The position numbers and the translations under genes are program-made. From positions 58,430 to 122,429 of the forward strand of contig NZ_JAPVBJ010000011.1 in the NCBI RefSeq assembly GCF_026967985.1: 64,000 nucleotides of DNA, given 5' to 3'. Source of the DNA: Modestobacter sp. VKM Ac-2984 (GTDB lineage: Bacteria; Actinomycetota; Actinomycetes; Mycobacteriales; Geodermatophilaceae). Numbering within the stretch: position 1 is the first letter of the stretch; each line of letters opens with the position of its first letter. Under the pieces are notes generated by a model. That model saw only the letters and a list, made by a program, of their open reading frames with translations, searched no databases and was not told the DNA's origin. Of the stretch, positions 54,820 through 61,981 are shown piece after piece.

Positions 54820-54882
54820 GCTGTTGACCATCGGCGAACGGTTGTTCGACACGCCGGTGGTGGCCGCCGTTCGCGATGATCA
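54820..54882. repeat. Hairpin repeat, copy 2
   Basis: It matches copy 1 at 54154-54218 over most of its length. The loop is almost identical (CGACACGCCGGTGGTGGCCGCCGTT), while the right arm has lost one base and has changes. It lies 25 bases upstream of the GNAT start. Confidence 0.75.
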
Positions 54883-54968
54883 CGCGGGCTGGGGGGCTGG
54901 GGGGCGGGGACTCGCGGGGCAGCGTCGCTACTCTCCGGTAACCAACGTCGACCAGCAGCGGAGGCACC

Positions 54969-55922
54969 GTGGCCGAGCTCCGATCCCGTCGTTCCAACCT
55001 CGCCGTCCCGGGCAGCAACCCCCGGTTCCTGGAGAAGGCCAAGAGCCTCCCAGCCGACCAGGTCTTCCTCGACCTCGAGGACGCCTGCGCCCCGCTGGCC
55101 AAGCCCGGGGCGCGGAAGAACATCGTCGCCGCGCTCAACGAGGGCGGCTGGGGGAGCAAGATCCGCACCGTCCGGGTCAACGACTGGACGACGGAGTGGA
55201 CCTACCGCGACGTCGTCGAGGTCGTCGAGGGCGCCGGCGCGGAGCTCGACTGCCTGATGCTGCCGAAGGTCGCGGACGCCGCCCAGGTGAAGGCGCTGGA
55301 CCTGCTGCTCACCCAGATCGAGAAGAGCAACGGGCTCGAGGTCGGCCGGATCGGCATCGAGGCGCAGATCGAGACGGCGCAGGGCCTGATCAACGTCAAC
55401 GACATCGCGTTCGCCAGCGACCGGATCGAGACGATCATCTTCGGCCCGGCCGACTTCATGGCCAGCATCAACATGAAGTCGCTGGTGGTCGGCGCCCTGC
55501 ACCCCGACTACCCGGGCGACCCGTTCCACCACATCCTGATGACTATCCTGATGGCCGCTCGAGCCCGCGGGGTGCAGGCCATCGACGGCCCGTTCCTGCA
55601 GGTGCGCGACGTGCCCGCGTTCGAGGAGGTGGCCAAGCGCTCGGCCGTGCTCGGCTTCGACGGCAAGTGGGTGCTGCACCCCGGGCAGATCGACGCGGCC
55701 AACGAGATCTACGCGCCGTCGCAGGAGGACTTCGACCACGCCGAGCTGATCCTCGACGCCTACGAGTGGGCCACCTCGGAGGCCGGCGGCAAGAAGGGCT
55801 CGGCGATGCTCGGCGACGAGATGATCGACGAGGCCAGCCGGAAGATGGCGCTGGTGATCGCCGGCAAGGGGCGCGCGGCCGGGATGTCCCGCACCTCGAG
55901 CTTCACCCCGCCGGAGAGCTGA
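54969..55922 (+). CDS. HpcH/HpaI aldolase / CitE-like CoA ester lyase
   Basis: This 317-residue protein has the CitE-family layout: RSNLAVPGSNPRFLEKA near the start, QVFLDLEDACAPLAKPGARK with the metal Glu-Asp pair, MLPKVADAAQVKAL, EAQIETAQGLINVNDI, and FGPADFMASI. It resembles malyl-CoA or beta-methylmalyl-CoA lyases. No other enzyme of the pathway is in view, so the substrate is not certain. GTG 54969 follows GCGGAGGCACC. A bidirectional hairpin follows the gene. Confidence 0.88.
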   Translation: MAELRSRRSNLAVPGSNPRFLEKAKSLPADQVFLDLEDACAPLAKPGARKNIVAALNEGGWGSKIRTVRVNDWTTEWTYRDVVEVVEGAGAELDCLMLPKVADAAQVKALDLLLTQIEKSNGLEVGRIGIEAQIETAQGLINVNDIAFASDRIETIIFGPADFMASINMKSLVVGALHPDYPGDPFHHILMTILMAARARGVQAIDGPFLQVRDVPAFEEVAKRSAVLGFDGKWVLHPGQIDAANEIYAPSQEDFDHAELILDAYEWATSEAGGKKGSAMLGDEMIDEASRKMALVIAGKGRAAGMSRTSSFTPPES

Positions 55923-55945
55923 CCCGCCCCCTCGCAGGGCTCGTC

Positions 55946-55977
55946 GAGGGCCCCGTCCCGAGGAGGACGGGGCCCTC
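55946..55977. terminator. Hairpin between convergent genes
   Basis: GAGGGCCCCGTCC (55946-55958) pairs perfectly with GGACGGGGCCCTC (55965-55977) around a six-base loop, between the CitE-like gene and the next gene on the minus strand. Confidence 0.78.
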
Positions 55978-55979
55978 GC

Positions 55980-56438
55980 TCAGGGCGCGAACGCGCCGTC
56001 GCTGATCGAGGCGAGCAGGCCGATCCAGACGACCAGCCCGGTCGCCATCAGGGTCGTGCCGAGGCCGCCGACGATCACGGCGGCCAGCGCCAGGCCGTCG
56101 CCCTGCTCGCCGCTCCGCCGGATCTGGCCGCGGGCCAGCAGACCGAGCACCAGGCCGACCGGGGCGAAGAGGAACGTGGCGACCAGGGCGACGATCGCCA
56201 GCTGGTTGGTCGGCCGCCGCCATCCCGGCCAGTACCCGGCCGGCCCGTAGGACGACGGTCCGTACCCGGGCGGCCCCAACGCCGGTGGCCCGTACCCCGG
56301 CGGTCCGAAGGGCGGTGGCCCGTACCCCGGCGGCCCGTGGGGCGGCGGCTCGTACCCGGGTGGCCCGTGGGTCGGGGCGCCGGACGGCGGCGCGGCGTAG
56401 CCGGGCGGGTCCCCGCGGTAGAAGTCGTCCTGGCTCAC
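55980..56438 (-). CDS. DUF4190-like membrane protein with a GPPGY repeat tail
   Basis: The first 70 residues of this 152-residue protein hold about six G-P-P-G-Y or related units, a low-complexity cytoplasmic segment. Two membrane helices follow (about residues 78-98 and 118-145) separated by LGLLARGQIRRSGEQGDGLA. The helix pair with that linker is the DUF4190 pattern. Its function is unknown. Pro/Gly/Tyr-rich tails of this type are frequent in actinobacterial membrane proteins. The start is GTG 56438. It follows the lipoprotein gene on the same strand, 16 bases downstream. Confidence 0.75.
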   Translation of the reverse strand: MSQDDFYRGDPPGYAAPPSGAPTHGPPGYEPPPHGPPGYGPPPFGPPGYGPPALGPPGYGPSSYGPAGYWPGWRRPTNQLAIVALVATFLFAPVGLVLGLLARGQIRRSGEQGDGLALAAVIVGGLGTTLMATGLVVWIGLLASISDGAFAP

Positions 56439-56454
56439 CGCGTCAGTGTGCCGG

Positions 56455-57153
56455 TCAGGCGCCGATCGCCTCGGCAGGCAACGCGGCGATGCGGGTGGCG
56501 ATCGACCGGCCGGCGGCGGCGGTGGTCTCCGGGTCGTCGCCGATCAGCACCGAGAGCACCTGGCCCCGCGCCTGGGCGAGGACGACCTGGGTGGTGCCGT
56601 CGCTGAGGCGGTATTGGAAGACCACGCTGTTGGCGGCCAGTCCCTCCGCGCTCGGGGCCGGCTCGAACGTGTACTCCTCGACCGGGCAGCGGGCGAACGC
56701 CTCGACCAGCTCCTGGACGGCGGTCGTCGCGGCGGCCGGGGTCGCGTAGGCGATCGCCTCCGACGACAGCTGTGCGGTGCCCTCGGCGTCCAGCCCCACC
56801 ACCGGCTGCTTCGCCGTCCGCTCCGACTCGGAGGCGAAGGTGTAGCCGCAGATGCCGTCGAGGCTCGGGTTCCCCGCCAGGTCGGCGTCCGAGGGGACCG
56901 GGTTGGCCTGCACCGACCAGCCCTCGGGCAGGTCGGCTGCCCGCAGGGCGGTCGCCACGATCGCCTCGACCGGGTCCTGCGCGGCGGCGGGGTCGGCTGC
57001 CGCCGCCGCCTCGGCGGCCGCGCCGGCCGGGGCGGGCTCGGCGGTGCCCGCGCTGGTCGCCGAAGCGTCGGCGGGCTCCTCGGTGGTCCCGCACCCGGCC
57101 AGCGCCAACAGGGCTGCGGCGGCGGGGACGAGGAGGCGGTGGCGGTGCGTCAC
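56455..57153 (-). CDS. Unknown lipoprotein
   Basis: This 232-residue protein has a signal peptide and lipobox LLALAGCGTT (Cys about residue 20), followed by an Ala/Glu/Pro-rich linker to about residue 65. The mature domain alternates beta strands and helices and has paired Cys residues (ICGYTF, ARCPVEEY), so a disulfide is possible. It resembles the general type of actinobacterial sensor-like or PknH-like exported domains, but I do not assign a family. GTG at 57153 or 57156 can start it. It is divergent from the acyl-CoA dehydrogenase gene. Confidence 0.65.
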   Translation of the reverse strand: MTHRHRLLVPAAAALLALAGCGTTEEPADASATSAGTAEPAPAGAAAEAAAAADPAAAQDPVEAIVATALRAADLPEGWSVQANPVPSDADLAGNPSLDGICGYTFASESERTAKQPVVGLDAEGTAQLSSEAIAYATPAAATTAVQELVEAFARCPVEEYTFEPAPSAEGLAANSVVFQYRLSDGTTQVVLAQARGQVLSVLIGDDPETTAAAGRSIATRIAALPAEAIGA

Positions 57154-57230
57154 CACAGCGACGGTAACCGCATCAGCTGGGCGGCCGGGACGCCGCAGGA
57201 CAGGCCCGGGCGTGCCCCATACTCCCGGGA

Positions 57231-57242
57231 TACTCGCGAGTA
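57231..57242. promoter_or_regulatory. Palindrome TACTCGCGAGTA, candidate operator
   Basis: A perfect 12-base palindrome lies 33-44 bases before the acyl-CoA dehydrogenase ATG and overlaps the likely promoter. The pattern resembles TetR-family operators of fatty-acid degradation genes in actinobacteria. The regulator is not in this window. Confidence 0.5.
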
Positions 57243-57274
57243 ACCGAGACACCGTCGTCCCGAGGAGTGTGCGC

Positions 57275-58471
57275 ATGACCCGCCTGGCCCAGACCGCGGA
57301 CCTGACCGACGTCCAGACCGAGATCCTGTCGACGGTCCGCAGCTTCGTGGACAAGGAGATCATCCCCAGGGCCCAGGAGCTGGAGCACGGGGACGTCTAC
57401 CCGACGGAGATCGTCGAGGGGCTCAAGGAGATGGGCATCTTCGGGCTCACCATCCCCGAGGAGTTCGGGGGGCTGGGGGAGTCGCTGCTGACCTACGCCC
57501 TGGTCGCCGAGGAGATCGCCCGCGGCTGGATGAGCGTCTCCGGCGTCATCAACACGCACTTCATCGTGGCGCACCTGATCACCCAGCACGGCACCCCGGA
57601 ACAGCAGGCCGACCACCTGCCGCGGATGGCCACCGGCGACCTGCGGGGCGCGTTCTCGATGTCCGAGCCGGAGCTGGGCAGCGACGTCGCGGCGATCCGG
57701 ACGAAGGCCACCCGCGACGGCGACGAGTACGTCATCAACGGTTCGAAGATGTGGCTGACCAACGGAGAGAACGCCACCCTGGTCGCCTTCCTGGTCAAGA
57801 CCGACGAGGGCAGCGACTCGCCCTACAAGAACATGACCACGTTCCTGGTGGAGAAGACCCCGGGCCTGGGTGAGCGGCTGCCCGGATTCTCCATCCCGGG
57901 GCGCATCGACAAGATGGGCTACAAGGGGATCGACACCACCGACGCCAGCTTCGACGGGTTCCGGATCGGCGCGGACAAGGTCCTCGGCGGGCAGCCCGGG
58001 CGCGGTTTCTACCAGATGATGGACGGCGTCGAGGTCGGCCGGGTGAACGTCGCCGCCCGGGGCTGCGGGGTCGCGATCCGGGCCTTCGAGCTGGCCATCG
58101 AGTACGCCCAGCAGCGGGAAACCTTCGGCAAGCCGATCGCCCAGCACCAGGCCATCGCCTTCAAGCTCGCCGAGATGGCCACCAAGGTCGAGGCGGCCCA
58201 CACGATGATGGTGCGCGCGGCCCGGCTGAAGGACTCCGGCGCCCGTTTCGACGTCGAGGCCGGCATGGCCAAGCTGCTGGCCAGCGAGTTCGCCAGCGAG
58301 GTCACCCAGGACTCCTTCCGCATCCACGGCGGCTACGGCTACTCCAAGGAGTACGAGATCGAGCGGCTGATGCGCGAGGCGCCGTTCCTGCTGATCGGCG
58401 AGGGCACCAGCGAGATCCAGAAGACGATCATCAGCCGCGGCCTGCTCAAGGAGTACGCCAGCAAGCGCTGA
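57275..58471 (+). CDS. Acyl-CoA dehydrogenase
   Basis: This 398-residue flavoenzyme has LTIPEEFGGLGESLLTYALV in the N-terminal domain, FSMSEPELGSDVAAIRTKAT (the FAD/substrate motif), and YQMMDGVEVGRVNVAARGCG. The C-terminal helices contain QQRETFGKPIAQHQAIAFKL, DSFRIHGGYGYSKEYEIERL and LIGEGTSEIQKTIISRGLL. It oxidises an acyl-CoA at the alpha-beta position, and chain length cannot be read. ATG 57275 has GAGGAG seven bases upstream. A strong palindrome follows and a candidate operator precedes it. Confidence 0.94.
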   Translation: MTRLAQTADLTDVQTEILSTVRSFVDKEIIPRAQELEHGDVYPTEIVEGLKEMGIFGLTIPEEFGGLGESLLTYALVAEEIARGWMSVSGVINTHFIVAHLITQHGTPEQQADHLPRMATGDLRGAFSMSEPELGSDVAAIRTKATRDGDEYVINGSKMWLTNGENATLVAFLVKTDEGSDSPYKNMTTFLVEKTPGLGERLPGFSIPGRIDKMGYKGIDTTDASFDGFRIGADKVLGGQPGRGFYQMMDGVEVGRVNVAARGCGVAIRAFELAIEYAQQRETFGKPIAQHQAIAFKLAEMATKVEAAHTMMVRAARLKDSGARFDVEAGMAKLLASEFASEVTQDSFRIHGGYGYSKEYEIERLMREAPFLLIGEGTSEIQKTIISRGLLKEYASKR

Positions 58472-58479
58472 CCCCGGCA

Positions 58480-58505
58480 GGGGCCAAAGTCGCGACTTTG
58501 GCCCC
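58480..58505. terminator. Perfect 26-base palindrome
   Basis: The sequence from 58480 to 58505 is a complete self-complementary palindrome centred on TCGCGA, with arms GGGGCCAAAGTCG. It begins nine bases after the acyl-CoA dehydrogenase stop. It can act as a terminator, although a palindrome without a loop might also be a protein-binding site or a dispersed repeat. Confidence 0.65.
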
Positions 58506-58551
58506 TCGGGGCGGGTGGAACAGCGGGGCGGGTGGGTGCCTTGCACGGGGC

Positions 58552-59490
58552 ATGAGAGCTGCAGGAGTGACGGAGTTCGGTGGTCCGGAGGCCCTGCGCC
58601 TGATCGACGTGCCGCAGGAACCGCTGGGCCCTGGCCAGGTGCGCGTGCGGGTGACGGCCGCGGCGGTCAACCCGACGGACACCTACGCGCGCAACGGCAC
58701 CTACGCCCAGCGTGACCCGGTGAAGGAGTTCCCCTACGTGCCCGGCATGGACGTCGCCGGGGTGCTGGACGAGATCGGGGACGGCGCCGACACCGACATC
58801 CACGTCGGCGAGCACGTGATCGGCGTCGTCGTCCCGACCGGCGCCCACGGCGGCTACCGCGAGGACGTCGTGCTGCCCGCCGGCTCGATCGCCCGCGCTC
58901 CCGACGGCGTCGGCGACGCCGCGGCGGCCACGCTGCCGATGAACGGCCTGACCGCCCGGCTCGCGCTGGACCGGATGGCGCTGCAGCCGGGCCAGGTGCT
59001 CGCGGTGACCGGCGCGGCCGGGGCGTTCGGCGGCTACGTCGTCCAGCTGGCCAAGAGCGAGGGGCTGACCGTCGTGGCCGACGCCAAGGCCGAGGACGAG
59101 CAGCTGGTGCGCGACCTGGGTGCCGACGTCGTGGTCCGGCGCGGGGACGACGTCGCGGCGCGGATCCGCGAGGAGTTCCCCGACGGCGTCGACGGGCTGG
59201 CCGACGGCTCGGTGCAGGATGCCGCCGTGCTGCCCGCGGTGAAGGACGGCGGGGCCGTCGCGACGGTCCGCGGCTACCGCGGCGACGGGCAGCGCGACCT
59301 GCGGGTGTTCCCGGTGATGGTGCGCGACTACGCCGAGGAGCACGCGAAGCTGGACCGGCTGCGCGAGCAGGTGGAGAAGGGCGAGATCACCCTCCGGGTG
59401 GCGCAGACCTTCCCGGCGGCGAAGGCCGCGGAGGCCCACCGCCGGCTCGAGGCCGGTGGCGTGCGGGGACGTCTGGTCCTCACCTTCTGA
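58552..59490 (+). CDS. Quinone oxidoreductase-like zinc-less MDR protein
   Basis: This 312-residue medium-chain dehydrogenase/reductase begins MRAAGVTEFGGPEALRLIDV. It has VTAAAVNPTDTYARNGTYAQ and FPYVPGMDVAGVLDEIG in the catalytic domain, then the NADP-binding region VLAVTGAAGAFGGYVVQLAK. The zinc ligands of alcohol dehydrogenases are absent, as in quinone oxidoreductases. The substrate is unknown. ATG 58552 was chosen by homology; an in-frame start at 58498 would lie within the palindrome. Confidence 0.9.
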   Translation: MRAAGVTEFGGPEALRLIDVPQEPLGPGQVRVRVTAAAVNPTDTYARNGTYAQRDPVKEFPYVPGMDVAGVLDEIGDGADTDIHVGEHVIGVVVPTGAHGGYREDVVLPAGSIARAPDGVGDAAAATLPMNGLTARLALDRMALQPGQVLAVTGAAGAFGGYVVQLAKSEGLTVVADAKAEDEQLVRDLGADVVVRRGDDVAARIREEFPDGVDGLADGSVQDAAVLPAVKDGGAVATVRGYRGDGQRDLRVFPVMVRDYAEEHAKLDRLREQVEKGEITLRVAQTFPAAKAAEAHRRLEAGGVRGRLVLTF

Positions 59491-59509
59491 CGGCGGTGGA
59501 CAGGCCGGC

Positions 59510-59674
59510 ATGAGACGTCGGCGGCGCAGGGGTTCGTGGGGCTCGCTCTGGTCCAAGGGCTCGGTGCTGTCGATCGGCTCGGTGCTGTCGGCGCAGTCCC
59601 GGGGGTCCTTGCTGTCGTGGCGGTCGGCGGGCGCCTGCCCGGGGGAGTGCGACTGCTGCGGGTCAGCCGGCTGA
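59510..59674 (+). CDS. Tiny Arg/Gly/Ser-repeat protein
   Basis: This 54-residue protein begins MRRRRRRGSWGSLWSKGSVL and continues with SIGSVLSAQSRGSLLS, giving a short periodic G-S-x-L-S pattern, then two close Cys pairs near the end (CPGECDCC). I know of longer actinobacterial proteins with the same G-S-V-L-S-I repeat but no function for them. It starts 20 bases after the oxidoreductase gene and overlaps the AlkD-like gene by 12 bases tail to tail. The CDS call rests on the periodic pattern and a plausible start. Confidence 0.5.
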   Translation: MRRRRRRGSWGSLWSKGSVLSIGSVLSAQSRGSLLSWRSAGACPGECDCCGSAG

Positions 59675-60337
59675 GGTGCCCAGGTGCTTGGCCGCCTCCC
59701 GACGGGAGAGCGGGCTGAGCTCGTGCTCGGCGAGGAACCGGCGCACCCAGTCGGGGTCGGTCTTGGTGTGCTCGCGCAGCGCCCAGCCGATCGCCTTGCG
59801 GACGAAGAACTCCGGGTCGCCGGCGTTGACCTCGATCACCTCGGTGAGCAGCGCGGTGTCGGTGCGCTCCTTGGCGCCGAGCTGGGCGATGACGGCGCTG
59901 CGCCGCAACCAGCGGTCCGGGCTCCGCGCCCAGCCCTGGAGCACCGGCCGCAGCTGCGCCGGGTGGGCGAGCAGCAGGTCGCGGACCCGGGGCTGGACCC
60001 CGTCGACCAGGTCCCACCACGCGCCCGAGGTGATCATCTCCTCGACCAGCGGCAGCAGCTGCAGGTCACGGCGGGCCGCCGACAGGCTGGTGAGCGCGAT
60101 GGCGGCGTGCCGCTCCTCCCGGGCGGACGCCTCCCGCCACAGCCGGCCGGCTGCCCGTTCGACGTCCGCCGGGTGCGTTGTCGCGGCGGCCCGGACGATC
60201 CGGCGGACCTCGGGCAGCCGCACCCCGAGGCAGGGCTCCGCCGTCTTCAGGTAGGCCTGCATGCTGCGGCCCCGCTCGGGGTCCGCGGACGCCCGCAACG
60301 CGGCGCGCACCTCCCGGACCAGGTCGGCAGCGGCCAT
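59663..60337 (-). CDS. DNA alkylation repair (AlkD-like) HEAT-repeat protein
   Basis: This 224-residue all-helical protein contains the AlkD-family features MQAYLKTAEPCLGVRLPEVR, ITSGAWWDLVDGVQPRVRDL (the W-W-D-x-V-D motif), RWLRRSAVIAQLG and FVRKAIGWALREHTKTDPDW. AlkD proteins excise N3- and N7-alkylpurines without base flipping. With tag at 9669 it is the second alkylation repair gene in the window. ATG 60337 is chosen because a longer upstream frame overlaps the divergent TPP-enzyme gene. Confidence 0.9.
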   Translation of the reverse strand: MAAADLVREVRAALRASADPERGRSMQAYLKTAEPCLGVRLPEVRRIVRAAATTHPADVERAAGRLWREASAREERHAAIALTSLSAARRDLQLLPLVEEMITSGAWWDLVDGVQPRVRDLLLAHPAQLRPVLQGWARSPDRWLRRSAVIAQLGAKERTDTALLTEVIEVNAGDPEFFVRKAIGWALREHTKTDPDWVRRFLAEHELSPLSRREAAKHLGTSAG

Positions 60338-60436
60338 GCCGGGGATCCTGCCGCAGTCGGATCGCCCGCAGCGAGCCCCCGTGCGAGGCTGCCGGGGAGG
60401 TCGCCCGCCGGTGCGCGGCCCTGGTCGGGAGGTCCC

Positions 60437-61981
60437 GTGAACGGCGCGCAGGCAGTCATCCGCACCCTGGTCGACGGCGGGGTGGACGTCTGCTTCGCCA
60501 ACCCCGGCACCTCGGAGATGCACTTCGTCGCCGCGCTGGACGACGTCCCGGAGATGCGGGCGGTGCTCACCCTGTTCGAGGGGGTCGCGACCGGCGCCGC
60601 CGACGGGTACGCCCGGATGACCGGCTCGCCGGCGGCGACGCTGTTGCACCTGGGGCCCGGGCTGGGCAACGGGATCGCCAACCTGCACAACGCCCGCCGA
60701 GCCCGGACGCCGCTGGTCAACGTCGTCGGCGACCACGCGCTGACCCACAAGGGGCTGGACGCGCCACTGGAGTCCGACATCGACGCGCTGGCCGGCACGG
60801 TGTCGGGGTGGGTGCGCCGGTCGCTGGCGACGAGCCAGGTCGGTGCGGACACCGCCGACGCGATCGCCGCGGCCCGCGAGTGGCCGGGACAGGTCGCCAC
60901 CCTGGTGTTGCCGGCTGACGTCTCGTGGACCGAGGGCGGGTCCGTCAGCCTGCCCAGGGGACCGCGGTCGGCTCCGCGCGTGCCGGACTCCGAGGTCGAG
61001 GTCATCGCCGGGCTGCTCGGGCCCTCGACGATGCTCTTCCTCGGCGGCGACGCGGTGCTGGAGCCCGGGCTGCGGGCCGCCGCACAGGTCGCCGCGGGCA
61101 CTGGCACCCGGCTGCTGTCCCAGCGGTCGCCCGCGCGGATGCAGCGCGGCGCGGGGCTGCCCGACGTGCTCAAGCTGCCCTATCCGCCCGAGGGGGCGCG
61201 CAAGCAGCTGGACGGCGTGCAGCACCTGGTGCTGGTCGGTGCCGCGGAGCCGGTGGCGTTCTTCGGCTACCCCGGCATGGACGGCCGGCTGGTGCCCGAG
61301 GGCTGCACGGTGCACGTGCTCACGACCCCGGGGGAGGACGGCGTCGCGGCGCTGCAGGCGCTGGCCCAGCTGGCCGCTCCGGACGCCGTCCCGCAGCTGG
61401 CCGAGGCCCGCCGTCCGGACCTGCCGACCGGGGAGCTGGACATCCAGGCCATGGCGGAGGTGGTCGGCGCGTTGCTGCCCGAGCGGGCGATCGTCGTCGA
61501 CGAGGCGCTGACGAGTGGCTACTTCCTGCCCATGGCGACCGTCGGGGCACCCGCACACGACTGGCTGACCCTCACCGGCGGGGCGATCGGGCAGGGCATG
61601 CCGGTGGCCGTCGGTGCCGCGGTGGCCTGCCCGGACCGGCCGGTGATCTCGCTGCAGGCCGACGGCAGCGCGATGTACACGATCCAGGCGCTGTGGACCC
61701 AGGCGCGGGAGGGTCTCGACGTCACCACCGTCATCTGCGACAACAGCGCCTACGCGATCCTCGCGGGCGAGCTGGAGAGCGTGGGGGCGGCCAGCGGGGG
61801 AGAGCGCGCCGGGAAGCTGCTGGACCTGGGCGGTCCGGCGCTGGACTTCGTCGCGCTGGCCACCGGGATGGGCGTACCGGCCACCCGGGCGAGGACGGCC
61901 GAGGAGCTGGCCGAGCAGTTCCGCGCTGCGCTGACCGAGCCCGGGCCGCACCTGATCGACGCCGTCCTGCCGCGCAGCTGA
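60437..61981 (+). CDS. Thiamine pyrophosphate-dependent decarboxylase / acetolactate synthase-like protein
   Basis: This 514-residue TPP enzyme of the acetolactate synthase/benzoylformate decarboxylase group begins NGAQAVIRTLVDGGVDVCFA. It has NPGTSEMHFV and TLFEGVATGAADGYARM with the catalytic Glu. The central domain is intact, and the C-terminal TPP motif is ISLQADGSAMYTIQALW followed by VTTVICDNSAYAIL. The usual GDG is ADG here. The substrate is uncertain. GTG 60437 follows GGGAGG. Divergent from the AlkD-like gene, convergent with gltS. Confidence 0.87.
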   Translation: MNGAQAVIRTLVDGGVDVCFANPGTSEMHFVAALDDVPEMRAVLTLFEGVATGAADGYARMTGSPAATLLHLGPGLGNGIANLHNARRARTPLVNVVGDHALTHKGLDAPLESDIDALAGTVSGWVRRSLATSQVGADTADAIAAAREWPGQVATLVLPADVSWTEGGSVSLPRGPRSAPRVPDSEVEVIAGLLGPSTMLFLGGDAVLEPGLRAAAQVAAGTGTRLLSQRSPARMQRGAGLPDVLKLPYPPEGARKQLDGVQHLVLVGAAEPVAFFGYPGMDGRLVPEGCTVHVLTTPGEDGVAALQALAQLAAPDAVPQLAEARRPDLPTGELDIQAMAEVVGALLPERAIVVDEALTSGYFLPMATVGAPAHDWLTLTGGAIGQGMPVAVGAAVACPDRPVISLQADGSAMYTIQALWTQAREGLDVTTVICDNSAYAILAGELESVGAASGGERAGKLLDLGGPALDFVALATGMGVPATRARTAEELAEQFRAALTEPGPHLIDAVLPRS

